DNA of 64,000 nt from Liolophura sinensis (GCF_032854445.1 NC_088305.1:20553955-20617954); one strand, 5' to 3'; counted from the first letter of the stretch, positions 1 through 12,690 are shown. Notes: generated from the sequence alone by a model not told the origin. A program made the numbers and translations.

Positions 1-888
1 CCATTTTTCCACATTCATTTCTTTTAAAAAAAAAACAACCATATAGGTATACAAGAGTCGTTGGTTGATGGGCATGTAACAGTGGATGTTGTATTTTAGG
101 CCAATAACATAACCCCAATTTCCAGTCTTCGGAACGATAGCTCGAGGCGGCTGTATCGTGTTTTAAGTGTGTGTTCCTAGCTCATTAGATTAATCTGTCA
201 CGCATCGGCCATAACTTACATAGACAGAGGCTGCACCAATAATTTTCCTCGACATGGAATTGGATCATATTCATGTTGCGTATGATATGAGATTGCCTGG
301 GATCGATGGTACACATCGCCCTGGATTAAAGCACTTAGGCTATCGAACAGACACAGTTGTAGCTGTTATTTGCCTATTGCCCCAAGAATTTTTTTCAGAT
401 CTGAATACATCACTAATCATCTAGAAAGGTCCTTTCAACCTTTCCGTTGAAGGAAAACTCCACTAGATTTTCTTGCACTCGTGCTTGCCACTCACAACAT
501 ACCTGTGCTACTGGAAAGCCCTTGCCATCGGAGGGATCAATCAGTACAGGTTTTGCTGTCAATCTTTTTACGGGTTTCCGGATACGCCCGCAGTTGGAAT
601 GAGTGAAAAATATGCAATGAGAGATTCATGGGACTGACCCCTTTATTTGGTTGCAATCCCGAGCAAGGATAAACCATAAGGGACAGTATTTGAGATACAC
701 TTCACGTTATGCAAACCCCGTTATTCAACGTGAATTGTCCTCACACTCATAGGACTGACACCTGATAACATACAAATCTAGGCCTAGAATGTGGTGCCGC
801 CTTTCACGGTGTTCTCTCACGCCCGATTCTGATTGTTGGGGGAACAAACCAGCTAGAGGTACATACATGTGTGTAAATCTCCGGACAA
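1..888. other. no gene or repeat recognised
   Basis: AT-rich sequence without a convincing open frame, splice-bounded exon or tandem repeat. Confidence 0.4.
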
Positions 889-1095
889 ATTCGCTGTGAG
901 TTCAAGTTATCTTACGCTGGCTTTCTCTCTGGCCTTATATGGGAAGGCCTGCAGCAACTTGCGGATGATCGTGTTTCCCCCGGGCTCTGTCTGGTTTCCT
1001 CCTCTCCCAATGCTGGCTGCTGTGGTTGCGTGAAATATTTTTGTGTGTACGGCGTAAAACACAAATCAACTAAATACATAAATACAATAAAGCCC
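889..1095 (+). repeat. SINE-A copy, 5'-truncated
   Basis: The sequence starts near the B-box part of the SINE-A head (GAGTTCAAG) and runs through the conserved body (GCGGATGATCGTG, CCCGGGCTCTG) to the tail (ACGGCGTAAAACACAAATCAA followed by an A-rich TAAATA run). It is diverged from the better copies. Its A-rich 3' end abuts a copy of element D. Confidence 0.75.
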
Positions 1096-1200
1096 TAACT
1101 GAAATAAACTGACAACAGGCCGTATTTCACCAGTAACAAGTGTGACCATTTGCCTACTATCACACTATTCTATTCTATTATCTGATTTTACTCTGCATAC
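1092..1200 (-). repeat. element D copy (partial)
   Basis: In reverse orientation this matches the copies near 52955 and 41160: AACTGAAATAAACTGACAA, GGCCGTATTTCACC and GACCATTTGCC are shared in the same order. Element D is a short repeat without coding capacity, perhaps a non-autonomous DNA transposon. Confidence 0.55.
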
Positions 1201-1407
1201 TGTATATAGTATTCCTGCATAAACCAGGATTCTGCTGGTGGACTAAGCATCCCAGAAGACTGGTCCCATTGCATTGACGACGACCAGGGTAGGGTAAAAC
1301 CCACGACAATTCCCAGGTTACTGGCCGACCTTAAAACGTGCGGCTGGAGAAGAAGCCAGCTTTAGCCGGACAGCGGTGGCATTAGTGAGGTGCTCCTCAG
1401 TCACTGT

Positions 1408-1612
1408 GCTTATTTATTTATTTGTTTATTTGATTGGTGTTTTACTCAAGAATATTTCACTTATACGACGGCGGCCAGCATTATGGTGGGAAGAAACCGG
1501 GCAGAGCCCAGGGGAAACCCACGACCATCCGCATGTTGTTGGCAAACCTTCCCACATACGATCACTGTCCTTTGCTAGCAGGCTAACATATGGGTCATGG
1601 AGGCCCCCGAAT
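1408..1612 (-). repeat. SINE-A copy
   Basis: Tail to head on the + strand: TTTATTTGATTGGTGTTTTAC, CAAGAATATTTCACTTATAC, GGCGGCCAGCATTATGGTGG, the GGGCAGAGCCC block and the CCACGACCATCCGCA block. The head end is degraded (GCTAGCAGGCTAAC, GGGTCATGGAGGCCC). The small open frames over it are not genes. Confidence 0.85.
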
Positions 1613-2464
1613 CAAGCTTTGGGTGAGTTAACATCGGTTTCCCACCCAAAGCTACCAGAGAGATTCATCAGTTGCTTTTATAGTCAAGTTAGATGACTAC
1701 GAGTATCACATTACTCAAGTGTCACACGGAACATTACCTTATATAAGTAATTCCCAAAAGGTAAATTCGCTTGTCAGGCGAGGTATAAAACTGTGGACAG
1801 AGTGATGGCGGAGACTCCAGCAGAAATAAGACTATTCTGGAATGAACTTGCTAATCTCTGTAGGGCTTTTTTATTTGCAGACGCTCAGGTGTCTTCTGAA
1901 CTGTTCATGAAGCTTTGAAGAACAGATGAGTATAGTGATCGAATTCTATGTCCTTTCAATGATTCATGACGAGACCCTTTTTCACAAAATTTGTATGAGT
2001 TCTCGGAATTTTTTTCGAGAAAAGATGATTATCGCAATGATATGACTGAAATATTGCCAACGTGGCATAAAGCCGTGATCCTTCATCTAATCAAGCTTGA
2101 AAATACTTTCATTTCCCGTTGATTTCTTTGCGTCAGTTAATGTCATTAAAGAATAATGTTTCTGCTGTGGTTGTATAACGACGGTATTACAATCAAAAAG
2201 GTGGATGAGTTGGTCTAAGGTGGAAGGCGTAACCTGAATATTAGGACACCCATCCTAAGATAAGCATCACGTTCTGAGGTCATCATTTTAGTTCCTGATC
2301 GCCAACAACCAAAGACGACTGCGGTATTTTGGTTCTACAGAGTTCATGTAGGCAGTAAAATAGGACAAGTACTCGCCACTGATATTTGAAAATGGGTACA
2401 CTAATTTATTAAAGCGACCAAGAAGTGCTGTTTGTCCATCGGTGAAATATTTGACACGTCATCT
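1613..2464. other. unassigned sequence with an element I-like fragment
   Basis: About 1745-1835 (GTAATTCCCAAAA..., ACTGTGGACAGAGTGATGGC, GAGACTCCAGC) resembles the start of the repeat at 4230-4545. The rest shows no gene, only short frames. Confidence 0.4.
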
Positions 2465-2905
2465 TTTATCATGCGCCTGATGCCTTCAAACGGGCTATTC
2501 ACTTAATGACTGGCCTGGGTGGAAGACGACATAAAATCTGTACGAAATCTGTTACAGCCATTTTGCTAATTTGAACTTGTCTCCTTTTATCGCTGATCTT
2601 TTGTAGCAAGTAATTGAAGGGTATTCCCTGGAGTTTAGCTGCAGGTTTAGCCGGATCATGAAGAAATAGGAGTTAAATCCACTAAAGCGGATAAGTGGTT
2701 GAAAATGGTCGCTGTACATTATTGGATTAATACTTGAAGTGTTTTCAGTGAGAAACAAGGCAGAGAATGCTCATGGTATTGATGTACAGTTGACAGCCGA
2801 GGCGTTTTTGTCTGGAAACGGTGACTAAGATGATTGAAAATCGGGCGTACAGACTCACAATCTGCAGTCTGCTTCTCGCCAACAGCGGAAATGTTTATAT
2901 ATTAA
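2465..2905. repeat. element H copy 1
   Basis: Colinear with 5615-6122: shared blocks include CAAGACGACAT/GGAAGACGACAT, CTTGTTCCGTTTTATCGCTGAT, TTCAGTGAGAAACAA, CAGACTCACAATCTGC and ACAGCGGAAATG. No coding capacity is visible. It is probably an old interspersed repeat or an ancient duplication. Confidence 0.55.
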
Positions 2906-3400
2906 CCTGAATACATGTGGATTACAGAATCAAGACCAGGGCCCTTGAGGGCAAGTGTAGATTTCTGTGGATTTCCATGGCCTAAGTGTGCTAAGGGCGT
3001 CAAATATACCCCGTCTTTGTCCAATCCCAGAAGTTTATCCCAGGTTTTAGTATTAAGCCCACTGAGGGACCCTAACAGTAGTAAATCCCTCCGTGAAGAC
3101 ATATTTCACCAAACCAGTTGTTAACAAGTGTCTACAATTTGACCCCGGCTTGCTGTGTATGAAAATCGACTTGCACTTAAATATGCCAATAAAAAGAATA
3201 TGGACTTTACGGTTCTTCACCTATAGACCAGTTGCAGTTGGTAACTTTGTGGACTTCGTTCTCGTATTAAGCAACGATTGGAGAAAATAGACACGTGAGT
3301 TTCACATCTAAAAAAATTAGTGCACCGTATTACTTTTGGAACCATCAATATTTATTGATTTGTTAATTTCTGTTGCTTAACGCAATACTCAAGAAGTTTT
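2906..3400. other. no gene recognised
   Basis: Only frames of about 65 codons on both strands, none with a recognisable domain or good splice context. Confidence 0.35.
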
Positions 3401-3727
3401 CGGTGGCGGTAGCTCCAGAGTCAGTCCTGGGTCGGATCACACCTAAGGCCTTACAAGAGGAAGTTGTGGCTTCCTCGCTTGGCAATCACCATTAAGGGGA
3501 TAATGCAACGACTGGTCGACCCGTCTCAGTATAATGGCTCTGGTGGGGTAGCTTACTTGCCTTTAATAATTCGTCTCCTTGGACAGGCATTATATAAAAT
3601 AATGGTGGAAATTTGTCCTGCAACAAGGAGGCACATTACACGTACATGAACTCTAAGGATTCCTTCGTCGTCATATGACTGAAAAATTGTTGAGTATGAC
3701 GTTAAACCCCAAGCACTAACTCACTCG
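3401..3727 (+). repeat. SINE-B copy, 5'-truncated
   Basis: Begins inside the tRNA-like head and continues with CACACCTAAGGCCTTACAAG, AGGAAGTTGTGGCTTCCTCG, TGCAACGACTGGTCGACCCG and CCTGCAACAAGGAGGCACAT. It ends with TTGAGTATGACGTTAAACCC and CAAGCACTAACTCACTC. Confidence 0.85.
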
Positions 3728-4229
3728 GCCGATCGTTGGTCAAGGCATGGTTGACCTCAAATATATGCCTCATTGCCGACATTAACTAAATTTTAAGCGC
3801 ACAATATATTCTTAATGTCAGATAAGAGTAAATGTCAGTTTAATTGAAACTGGTTAAAACTGAATTCTACTCCTGCTTAACATCGTTAACATTTGAGAAA
3901 CAAAAGCAGATGAGTGGTTAATATCAGTTGACAGTGACTTCAATACTTTATTTTATCTTTGGAATTTCTAGAAGCGCATAATCACAAGTCTGAACTGAAA
4001 ACAGAACTTTCTCGGATAGCGCATGTTGACGTCCCACAAAGTTAGTTTTATTTTACAGATTAAGAATATTTTACCTTTACCTGCGACAGTAAGCTATACC
4101 TAGACAAGGTACCAGTTCGCACTATGACGACACTGGTGAATCGTCGGTTTCCCCATCCATACTTTCCACACAGATTCGTCCGTCCGTTTTAAAGTCCTGC
4201 CAGGCGACCAATCACTTTTCTCAAATGTC
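3728..4229. other. no gene or repeat recognised
   Basis: AT-rich sequence with no supported feature. Confidence 0.35.
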
Positions 4230-4545
4230 AACCTGAAGATAACGTTGTACTAGTAATTCCGCAAAAACGGAACTGTGCTGAGAACTGTGGACAAAATCAT
4301 GGCCGAGACCCCAGCGTGTGCGTTTAATTATTTATGAAGAGCCTTTACCATAACGTCAAAACTCTTGGAATCTTGGAATTTTTGGAATCTCTACACACGA
4401 CACCATGCATAAAGCCTTCCATTTGTCGCCAGATTCATCAAATTTTAGCGGAGATTTGAACTCGGGAAATGACGCAATTATATGAAGTACATATTTCGTA
4501 TCTCGTGGAAACAAAAGAATTTCATGAAACAGGATCCCTATAAAT
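4230..4545. repeat. element I copy 1
   Basis: Shares GGAATCTCTACACACG, GTCGCCAGATTC, AAATTTTAGCGGAG and TCGTGGAAACAAAAGAATTT-like blocks with 17695-17905. Its first part (CTGTGGACAAAATCATGGCC, GAGACCCCAGC) also recurs near 1745-1835. Non-coding. Confidence 0.5.
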
Positions 4546-4580
4546 AATATTAATTATAATAATAAATAAATAATATTATT

Positions 4581-4996
4581 CAGTGAGTGAGTGAGTGAGT
4601 GAGTGAGTGCTTGGGGTTCAATGTCATTCTTAACAATTTTCCAGTCATATGACAACGAAGGGGTCTTGTAAGACTGCGTGTAATGTGCCTCCTTGTTGCA
4701 GGACGGATTTCCACCGGGTTTTTACCTTGTGCTGCTTCACTAAAACGACTTACCGGAGGCAAGTAAGCGGCCCCGCCCAAGCCATTAATCTGATATGGGC
4801 CAAACAGTAGTTACGCTACCATTATACTGATATAACGTGTCAACCAATCGTTGCACTATATCCCCTTCATGCTGAATGCCAAGCGAGGAAGTCACAGCTT
4901 CCTCTTTTAAGGTCTTAGGTGTGACCTGAGCCAGGAATGACACTGGATCTACCGCCTCCCTAAGAGGACGCTCTACCAACTGTGATATCGGGTCCA
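4581..4996 (-). repeat. SINE-B copy, near full length
   Basis: On the reverse strand the tRNA-like head reads GATATCACAGTTGGTAGAGC (A-box type). The body (GAGGAAGCTGTGACTTCCTC, CCTGCAACAAGGAGGCACAT) and the tail ending in a (CACT)n run, seen on + as GTGAGTGAGTGAGTG, follow. It is longer than its relatives: the segment around ATCAGTATAATGG is partly duplicated internally (about 4785-4835). Confidence 0.88.
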
Positions 4997-5614
4997 AAAA
5001 ATACTGAGGACACACTTGTAATCGTTTGTAGTTTCGTAAAAGGCTATACTATAGCATGATCAGTGTAATACGTAACCGTATTCTGACTGCTTTATGTTTT
5101 TTCACGAGGTTATCTGGTTTAAGGCAAAATAAATAAATAAGTCGGTGGAATATTTGACTCTAAACAATACGGTATCTATTATTCAAAGAGTCAGTTCACT
5201 CAAATTTGACAAATATGCAAAAAAAAAACGTGATGCAATGGAATAAAAATGAAGATTGAAAAGACTTTTATTTCCTGTCGATTTTTTGTGCTAGTAAACT
5301 TCATTATGTATTTATTTGTTTCATTAACTCATTCCTCCAAATTTGTCACTTATAAGTCGATAGATAAGATTATGGGTGAGGGGAATCCCTAGTACTCACG
5401 GAATAAAATGAAAGAAATAAAGCAAGAAAAACAACAACAACTACAAATAAAACACAGAAAGAAAAGAAAAAAAAAGATCGAACAAACAAACAAAAACAGT
5501 CAGACGAGCAACATCCTGATCTAGGCCCTATAGAGCCAGATTTATGGTATGGCTGGGAAATTGTCGGAGTGGCGTTCATTCATAATCATTCATTCATCCA
5601 TTACAATTTTTGGC
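4997..5614. other. no gene recognised
   Basis: AT-rich, with an A-rich low-complexity stretch at about 5408-5480 that is pyrimidine-rich on the opposite strand. The 69-codon reverse frame there is a product of that composition. Confidence 0.4.
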
Positions 5615-6122
5615 GCGCTATCTTCATGTGTTATTTACTTAACGAGTGGCCTCAGTGCAAGACGACATGAATTCCTATCCTGTGGATGTCGTACCTGTTA
5701 CTAATTTGAGCTTGTTCCGTTTTATCGCTGATACCTTTTTTTCTGGCTGTCCCCCATTTTCACTTATCGCTGTTTGTTTGCAACGCATGCAATTGACGAT
5801 ACGTAATAACACATTAAGAAATGAAAGTTAAAACAACTTAAGTGGGGAATGATGGAAGTAGTTTGATTAAACCGTTGTTCATTATCAGATTATTATGTAA
5901 AGTTCATTCAGTGAGAAACAACGCAAAGAATAATGATCAGGGCTTCGAGTGACAGTTTCACAAAGCTACACCTGCAATGTCAGATTTTTATTCTAAGGGT
6001 CTTAAATCTGACTTTGTACATACAGGGCCTTTTTCGGGTGAAAATGGGGGCTTAGGCGAATGACGACAGACTCACAATCTGCGATCTGTGTTTTGACAAC
6101 AGCGGAAGTGATTAAATATTAA
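5615..6122. repeat. element H copy 2
   Basis: Second copy of the repeat at 2465-2905, with insertions relative to it. The final part (ACAGACTCACAATCTGCGAT, ACAACAGCGGAAGTG) is best conserved. Confidence 0.55.
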
Positions 6123-7279
6123 TAATCAGAAATCATTGAGATGCTATGAATTTGTAAGCGTTCATCTGTTGCAGTAAAATCTCTATAAACGTGCAAAGCC
6201 TGTTTCCATGGTGACTACGTACAGTTATGTTGTACAGCAAGTTGGTTTAATAATTAATCCTTTGGAGAGGTGCGTTTTCTGTAGATTTCTTGTCATTTAT
6301 ACGAATCTTTTCCTAGTAACTGTCATTCGTCACAGTAACTTCATTAATATCGACATACACGCAAGCAACTGAGTCCTGACGTTTCTCCAGAGACTTGTGA
6401 TGTGGAAAGTGTGATCAGCGGGTAAGCTTGACACACGCTTGCTTTCACGTCAGAAACCAGACGAAAAATGACAGTTATTTAACCATGCTGCTAGACAGTT
6501 TAAGCAAACGTGTTTTATTTTCCACACGATTCCTCTCTCAGGCCTTTACTCATATTTACTGGTTAGCATTTCAACTCCATGTACTGCATAAAGCCTGCGG
6601 GTTAAATGCATAGGAATATAACAGCTCCATGCTCTATTATGATAAATAGATTTAAATCCACACTGTTCAACGTAATATGCTGTATTAACTGTTTTATAAG
6701 CTTACTGGGTATTCTGAATGCGACGTTAAACACCCACCAGTCTTTCAATCAATCATTCAGTCAGTCAATATCTCTAATGACAGTGTGGATAAATTCCTTA
6801 TTTTAAACGCTCTACATAGCAGTTATCAATAACCCGTTTCAGGAAGTGCACGTAACGTTACGAGCCCTTAACTTGCATGGTGACTAGTACAGTAGGTATT
6901 GCGTCGCCATGGTAGTAACGCGAACGTAGAGTTAAGTGAGCTTTGTGAAACGGGACCTTTAAAGTTCTTACCGAGCAATTGATTTTACACTAGAATCCTT
7001 TTCCCCTGGGTGGTATGCCGTCCCTGTCGTTTACACAGAAACTAAGCAATAACTGCATACCGGGCTTGTTGTTCCAGACAATTTATAGCCACATTATAGC
7101 TTGTCTTGTCCCTAACGGTTAAGGCAATTGCGTCTGTGAGTGTTTTGGGTCGTAAAAGAAGAAAGTATTACAAAGTATCCCGCACATGAGTTAGATACAT
7201 ATCAAAAGCAAAGGAAGAAAACAATACGGGTACATGTATCTGTGAACCAAAGAAGTTGATAAGGATCTAGAGACATGGT
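6123..7279. other. mostly unassigned; SINE-like tail near 6705-6775
   Basis: GCGACGTTAAACACCCACCAG followed by a CATTCAGTCAGTCAAT run resembles the 3' end of the SINE families in this window, but no head is present. Nothing else is recognised. Confidence 0.3.
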
Positions 7280-7837
7280 ATCATCAACGAACGCCTATAG
7301 ACGATGCGATCATCGTCAACGAACGCTTTTAGATCATTAGAGAAAGCCTTTAGATGTGGACATGCCATCATCGACCAACACCATCAGATGTGGTCATGCC
7401 ATTATCACCAAGAAACGCCTTTAGATGTGGACATGGCGTTATCAACCAAAAGCCTTTAGATGAGGACATGCCATCATCATCAGCGAACGCCTTAAGATGT
7501 TGACATGGCATCATCATAATTAACGAACGCCTTTAGATGTGGACTTGACATCATCATCATCAGTGAACGCCTTTAGATGTGGACATGTCATCCTGATCAA
7601 TGAACACCTTTAGATGTGGACTTTTCAATCATCAACGAACGCCTTTAGATGTAGTCATGCCATCGTTATCACTGAACGCCTTTAGATGTGGTCATGCCAT
7701 CGTCATCATCGAACGCCTTTAGATGGGGACCTGCCATCATCATCAGTGAACGTCTTTAGATGTGGGCATGCCGTCATAATCAACGAACACTTTTAGATGT
7801 GGACACGTAATCCTGATCAACGGACGCCTGTAGATTA
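7280..7837. repeat. minisatellite, unit about 36-42 bp
   Basis: About 14 diverged copies of a unit built on CCTTTAGATGTGGACATGCC followed by ATCATCATCAACGAACG-like spacers. Unit length varies through gain and loss of CAT/ATC triplets. It abuts a second, unrelated array. Confidence 0.9.
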
Positions 7838-8352
7838 GACCGTAGCCTCTTGACTGGCTGGGAACATGATTGTGAGAATACTGTAGCCACTGTGCTTGAC
7901 TGGTTGGGAACATGATTGTGAGAAGACCGTAGCCACTGTGCTTGACTGGCTGGGAACATGATTGTGAGAATACCGTAGCCACTGTGCTTGACTGGCTGGG
8001 GACATGATTGTGAGAATACTGTAGCCACTGTGCTTGGCTGGCTGGGAACATGATTGTGAGAATACTGTAGCCACTGTGTTTGACTGGCTGGGAACATGAT
8101 TGTGAGAATACTGTAGCCACTGTGCTTGACTGGCTGGGAACATGATTGTGAGAATACTGTAGCCACTGTGCTTGACTGGCTGGGAACATGATTGTGAGAA
8201 TACTGTAGCCACTGTGCTTGACTGGCTGGGAACACGATTGTGAGAAGACCGTAGCCACTGTGCTTGACTGGCTGGGGACATGGTAGTTAGAAGACCGTAG
8301 CCTCTGTGCTTGGCTGGCTGGGAACATGGTAGTGAGAATACTGTAGCCACTT
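7838..8352. repeat. minisatellite, 46-bp unit
   Basis: About 11 copies of a 46-bp unit containing CTGTAGCCACTGTGCTTGAC and TGGCTGGGAACATGATTGTG. The unit has no stop codon in any reverse-strand frame, and 46 is not a multiple of three. The array therefore gives three overlapping reverse frames of 151-207 codons that cycle through the same peptide (SQPVKHSGYSILTIMFPA). These are not called as genes. Confidence 0.93.
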
Positions 8353-8461
8353 CCTCTGAACCACAACTATGCAGTCAAGTTTTTAAAAACGAATAAAAGA
8401 ATACAGCGTTTGAAGCGATTACTTTTTGACAAGCTGACTCATAAGCCACGGCCGTTCACTG

Positions 8462-8572
8462 GCTATTTATTTGTTTATTTATTTATTTGCTTGGTGTTTT
8501 ACGCCGTACACAAGAATATTTCACTTATACAAGGGTGGCCAGCATAAGGAAACGGGGCAGATTCCGCACTGG
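8462..8572 (-). repeat. SINE-A fragment
   Basis: TTTATTTGCTTGGTGTTTTAC, CACAAGAATATTTCACTTAT and GGTGGCCAGCAT form the 3' third of SINE-A on the reverse strand. The rest is lost. Confidence 0.8.
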
Positions 8573-11039
8573 TTAAATGAAGTCGATGGTTAAATATAAT
8601 CCTTTTGTCCAATGAGACTGGCCTTGTGAATTGTAAAATAAATCTCCTTATTTGGTGGCTCGTCCGTCACGTGAAATGTCTGTAACATGTGCCAGCTACG
8701 ATGACACTCTGAATAAAACCTTTATTGCTTTGATAGAATCCTGGTTAAGTTTTTTTTGCTGTGGATCATTACCTGAATAAGTGATATGACAAATATTTGT
8801 TTGTTTGCCCGAGGCTGTATGATATTTGAAAAAAATTTTGTTGAAGTATAACGCCGTCTGTTGATCATTTTAACTGATCACCAGATAGGTTTAATTCGTG
8901 CCTGGGCTACTTCAGAGGCGGCAGCACTTTGGCGCCATGCCACAAGGGGATCTCTCTGTTGAGTTATATTTCGATCCACAAAGGAATGTTTGATACGCAT
9001 ACATAAGCTGCCGTCGTCCTTCCCTCTAGCTCCCCCCCCCTCCCTTCCCCTACTTCCTTCCTCTCCAGTCGTACGTGGGGAAGGTCTGTCAGCAATCTTG
9101 GGTTTTCAAAAATTTCGAAAATAAAGCATAGTTTCTAATGTCTACTAATTAGGAGATAATATGAACATCTGGCACGGTATTACTTGATACAAGCTGAAAG
9201 ATTAGAACTAAATGAAATCAAAAGAGCTTTCTAGTTTTGCTTGGGCTGATAATCAATCGTATGAAATAGGCTTAAAAAGAGAGCTCTAACTAAGCACATA
9301 ACTCCGTTATGACCATTTAACAGTGCTTAACTAACAGCTTAAGTCTTTAAACGGCATTTAGACTTCTGCGCTATACAAAAGTAGAATTGAAAACGAGCAA
9401 AACTATCAGGAAACTGCATGACACATCTTACTTCTTGCTTATATACTTCAAAAATGTTTGTATTTCTAAACATTGAGCCAAGCCTATGTTAACATTACCA
9501 GCTGTTCGGTTTTTTTTTCTAACCCCGAAACAATGGGTCCATGGACATTGAAGTTAGTCTGATGAATGGCACTGGAAAAATACAGATTGGACAAAATTTT
9601 ACAAAATCGGCAATAAATCCCCAGGTCATGAACCTTTTCAGACGATTAACTCTTAAAGCATTCAGCTATAAACCGTTACTATAGATACCATGGTACGGGT
9701 TTTTCTCCATTATCAGCAATTTTTAATCATGTCTCTTGCCAAAACGGACAACGTCACTGAAATTGTGAGTTTTTCTTTAGTCATTTTATGTCACTTTAAT
9801 AGTCTATATTTCCAGGCGCAAAACCTTCTGTAAATTGTAAATTTAGGCTTTCGTATGTCAAGTGTCAACTACAACGGTCATTCCGATCCAGTAATCGCCA
9901 GACTAATTCCCAAATCAACGTTCAACACAAATTGCCGAACAACTTAGAAAGTATATAAGGTAAGAAATGAGGACAGTCTTTGATAAAAAAAAAAGAGGTG
10001 GTCCACAATTTTTCAAGATGCCGGGAAGATCTAAAGAATGTATAAATATGCGCGTAAATTTAAGTTTAAAAGTGAGTAAGTTGGCGATACACGATTTGAG
10101 ATGCCTTTCAGCATATAAATATGTTGTAATAAAGATAATAAAATAATACAATAAACACTTTTTTCATTGTTATTTTGTGGATTATTTATTACGGAATAAA
10201 CAGTGTGTACTATTTTTCGATCGTGTATAAAGTGGCCCGTTCATGGAATTGCTGTCAATCTCTGAGACTAGGACATGCGCTTTGATTTCCGCTGTTTCTA
10301 CCCACAATCCTTTGCGCACTGCGTGCAATGCAAGAGAACGACAGTTGAACCAGTCAGTGTCTATAGATCAGTAAAACCCTTGGGTGCTGAAGATAACCAA
10401 CACCACAGCTCCAACTTGTCATGTGAGCTGTACTGACATTTATGTACACCATGCCTGATAACTGAATAAAAGCTCGTCAGACAATTTCTTTTCCTATACA
10501 CCACGGCAAACCTTATGAAAAAGCAGTCAATATATTCCCAGAATTTCCAAGAAGATTTTGTTGTAATTTGACTCTTGAAATGTCAGCTCATCATAGTGCA
10601 AACGCTGGGAATCTGCCTCCATCCTAGAAAGAGAAAGGTTTAATATCGCCAATACTCATTTAACATTCAACAATGTGTCAAAACTTGGCGCCAGTCTTAT
10701 TACCAAAATCAGACATTTTCATGACCAAAATCATGAAGAAGGGCAAGATGACTTGCTTTAGGCACTTGATCATATTACAGGCTTTTTTTAGTACGTCATA
10801 TGTATTACACTTCAGGTAAGAAAAACGCGACATGTTCACGTCAAATATTACATCATGTTCAAATTAGACTACATGTTTCGGCCAATGATGGAATGTGGGG
10901 GAATGATCGAGGGGCTTGAACTGGTCGTCGAACATTATCAAATTAAAAAAAGAGAATGAGGCGTTTTCGCTGGGCATTTAACAAAGTTCCGTCACTCGAG
11001 TTGGGTTCATGTTCCAAGCGACCCAAGCTTGACGTTGTA
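8573..11039. other. no gene recognised
   Basis: Mostly AT-rich unique sequence. A pyrimidine-rich tract (runs of C and CCTTCC) lies at about 9030-9062. No frame exceeds 80 codons and no known domain was seen. Confidence 0.4.
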
Positions 11040-11245
11040 CAGATGTGTTTGTGGCGGGAAACGGAGGCTTGTGGTCATAGTAAATAGCTTATAAAAACTC
11101 ATTATCTGCAACATCATTTCTGCGGAAATGACAGAACGTTAATATTAGCAAAACAGATAGCTGCTACAAATACGTGACAGTTTCTCTGTTATGGAGAAGA
11201 AAACTAGGAACGTACAAAAACCCGTTTCCGTGGTTCCTGACGTGT
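11040..11245. repeat. element H-like fragment
   Basis: GGGAAACGGAGGC, ACTCATTATCTGCAAC, TGCGGAAATGACAG, GTTAATATTAG and CCCGTTTCCGTGGT follow the order of the 3' part of the element H copies at 2465-2905 and 5615-6250. The match is weaker. Confidence 0.35.
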
Positions 11246-11446
11246 TTTTAAGAATAATTAAGAAGTTTTAATAATTAATCAAATTAATAATTAAAATAAA
11301 AGATTCCCTTACTGTCCTGCACACAATTTGGATTTTTTTTTTGTCATTCCTCGGGCTATAACATGGTCAATTGTTTCACGAATTAATAAAACATAGTTTT
11401 ATGTAAACGGACTTTTCTTGTAAAAAGTAATGTTGGATAATACGAT

Positions 11447-11449
<3 letters not shown>

Positions 11450-11483
<34 letters not shown>
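11450..11483. repeat. (GA)n microsatellite
   Basis: Uninterrupted GA dinucleotide run of about 34 bases. Confidence 0.97.
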
Positions 11484-11486
<3 letters not shown>

Positions 11487-11937
11487 GAAACACCTCTACA
11501 TGCCAGAGCTTATGCTAAGTAACGTTATCCGGGGATCCCGCTCTCTGCTGCCAAGATATTTTGTGCTGTGTACAAAATGCTTGTATATATATACTCTATC
11601 TGGCTGAAAGAGAAAATCACTGTAAATGCTTTAAAAATGCAAATGAAGAAGTCCTACAAAAATATTGTGAAATGCAAATACTTGCTGTAGGCTTACGAAA
11701 TTAACTTAGGATCATTTTTCCGTAGATACGTTTTAGCTGTAACTTCACATAAGTTGTGGATAATAAAATGTATATCTCAGTTGTGCTTTGATTGCAACTA
11801 TTCACATATCCAACGGGGCGATCTAATTCAACAATTGCGCGATGAATATACATCCCTAGCACGGTGGTTACACGGAATCATGAAGCAGAGTGCCAGAGAT
11901 TCTGGACGCTCTGTCCATAAGTGTGACGTCAACCCCT

Positions 11938-12022
11938 AAGCATACATACATGCATACATACATACATACATACATACATACATACATACATACATACATA
12001 CATACATACATACATACATACA
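11938..12022. repeat. (CATA)n microsatellite
   Basis: About 21 CATA repeats with one CATG interruption near the start. The MYVC/HTYI-type frames across it are produced by the repeat. Confidence 0.97.
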
Positions 12023-12404
12023 TTTTTGTATGTCACAGTTGTACCAACTGTAAATTCACAGCCAAAAGTGAACTGGGCATTACAGAAAGATGCACTATTG
12101 CCAAAACTTAATAAAATTTTACTGTAAAAACACAAATTTGTTATTACAACGCATTCAATATCCTGGCAAGTAAAACATTAAGATTTTCTAGAAATCTCGC
12201 CATATTTCAAAACAGGTTTATTCTTGCCTACCACGTACCATTGAGAATTGGAGCCAACACATCTTCGAATTGGGCTGCATACCTGAACAAATGAGAAAAT
12301 GGCTGCAAATTGGAACAGGTTGCGATTAGAAATACTCAATGGATTACATTCACATGACATAAAATTAAGATGAAGTTAAGCAATGTATAATTATCAAACT
12401 TGGA

Positions 12405-12555
12405 TTTGGGGGTGGAGACACTAGACAGAGCCCAGGGGAAACCAGCGACCATCTGAGGGCCTGACCTTCCCATGAATGACAGGAGAGGAAACCAGCATGG
12501 GCTGGACATGAACTCACAGGGATCACATAGGTGAGAGGCTCCGGGGTCATTTTGC
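12405..12555 (-). repeat. SINE-A copy, body and part of head
   Basis: AGACAGAGCCCAGGGGAAAC, CAGCGACCATC, GGAAACCAGCATGGGCTGGA, TGAACTCACAGGGATCACAT and GGTGAGAGGCTCCGGGGTCA are the central and head-proximal SINE-A blocks. Tail and extreme head are missing. Confidence 0.75.
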
Positions 12556-12690
12556 ACCTATCAAAACATTACATCTCGATCATCTGTGTTTATTTCTATC
12601 ATTGCATTAGTCTCTGTATAAAACAGGAAAATAACATTTTGCCCCGGTGTTCTTTGTCATGAACAATATATTCTCAGGGTCAAAACATAT

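Noticed and set aside
7743-8366. Reverse 207-codon frame as a repeat-protein gene
   Set aside because: Three overlapping reverse frames encode the same peptide because the 46-bp unit cycles phase.
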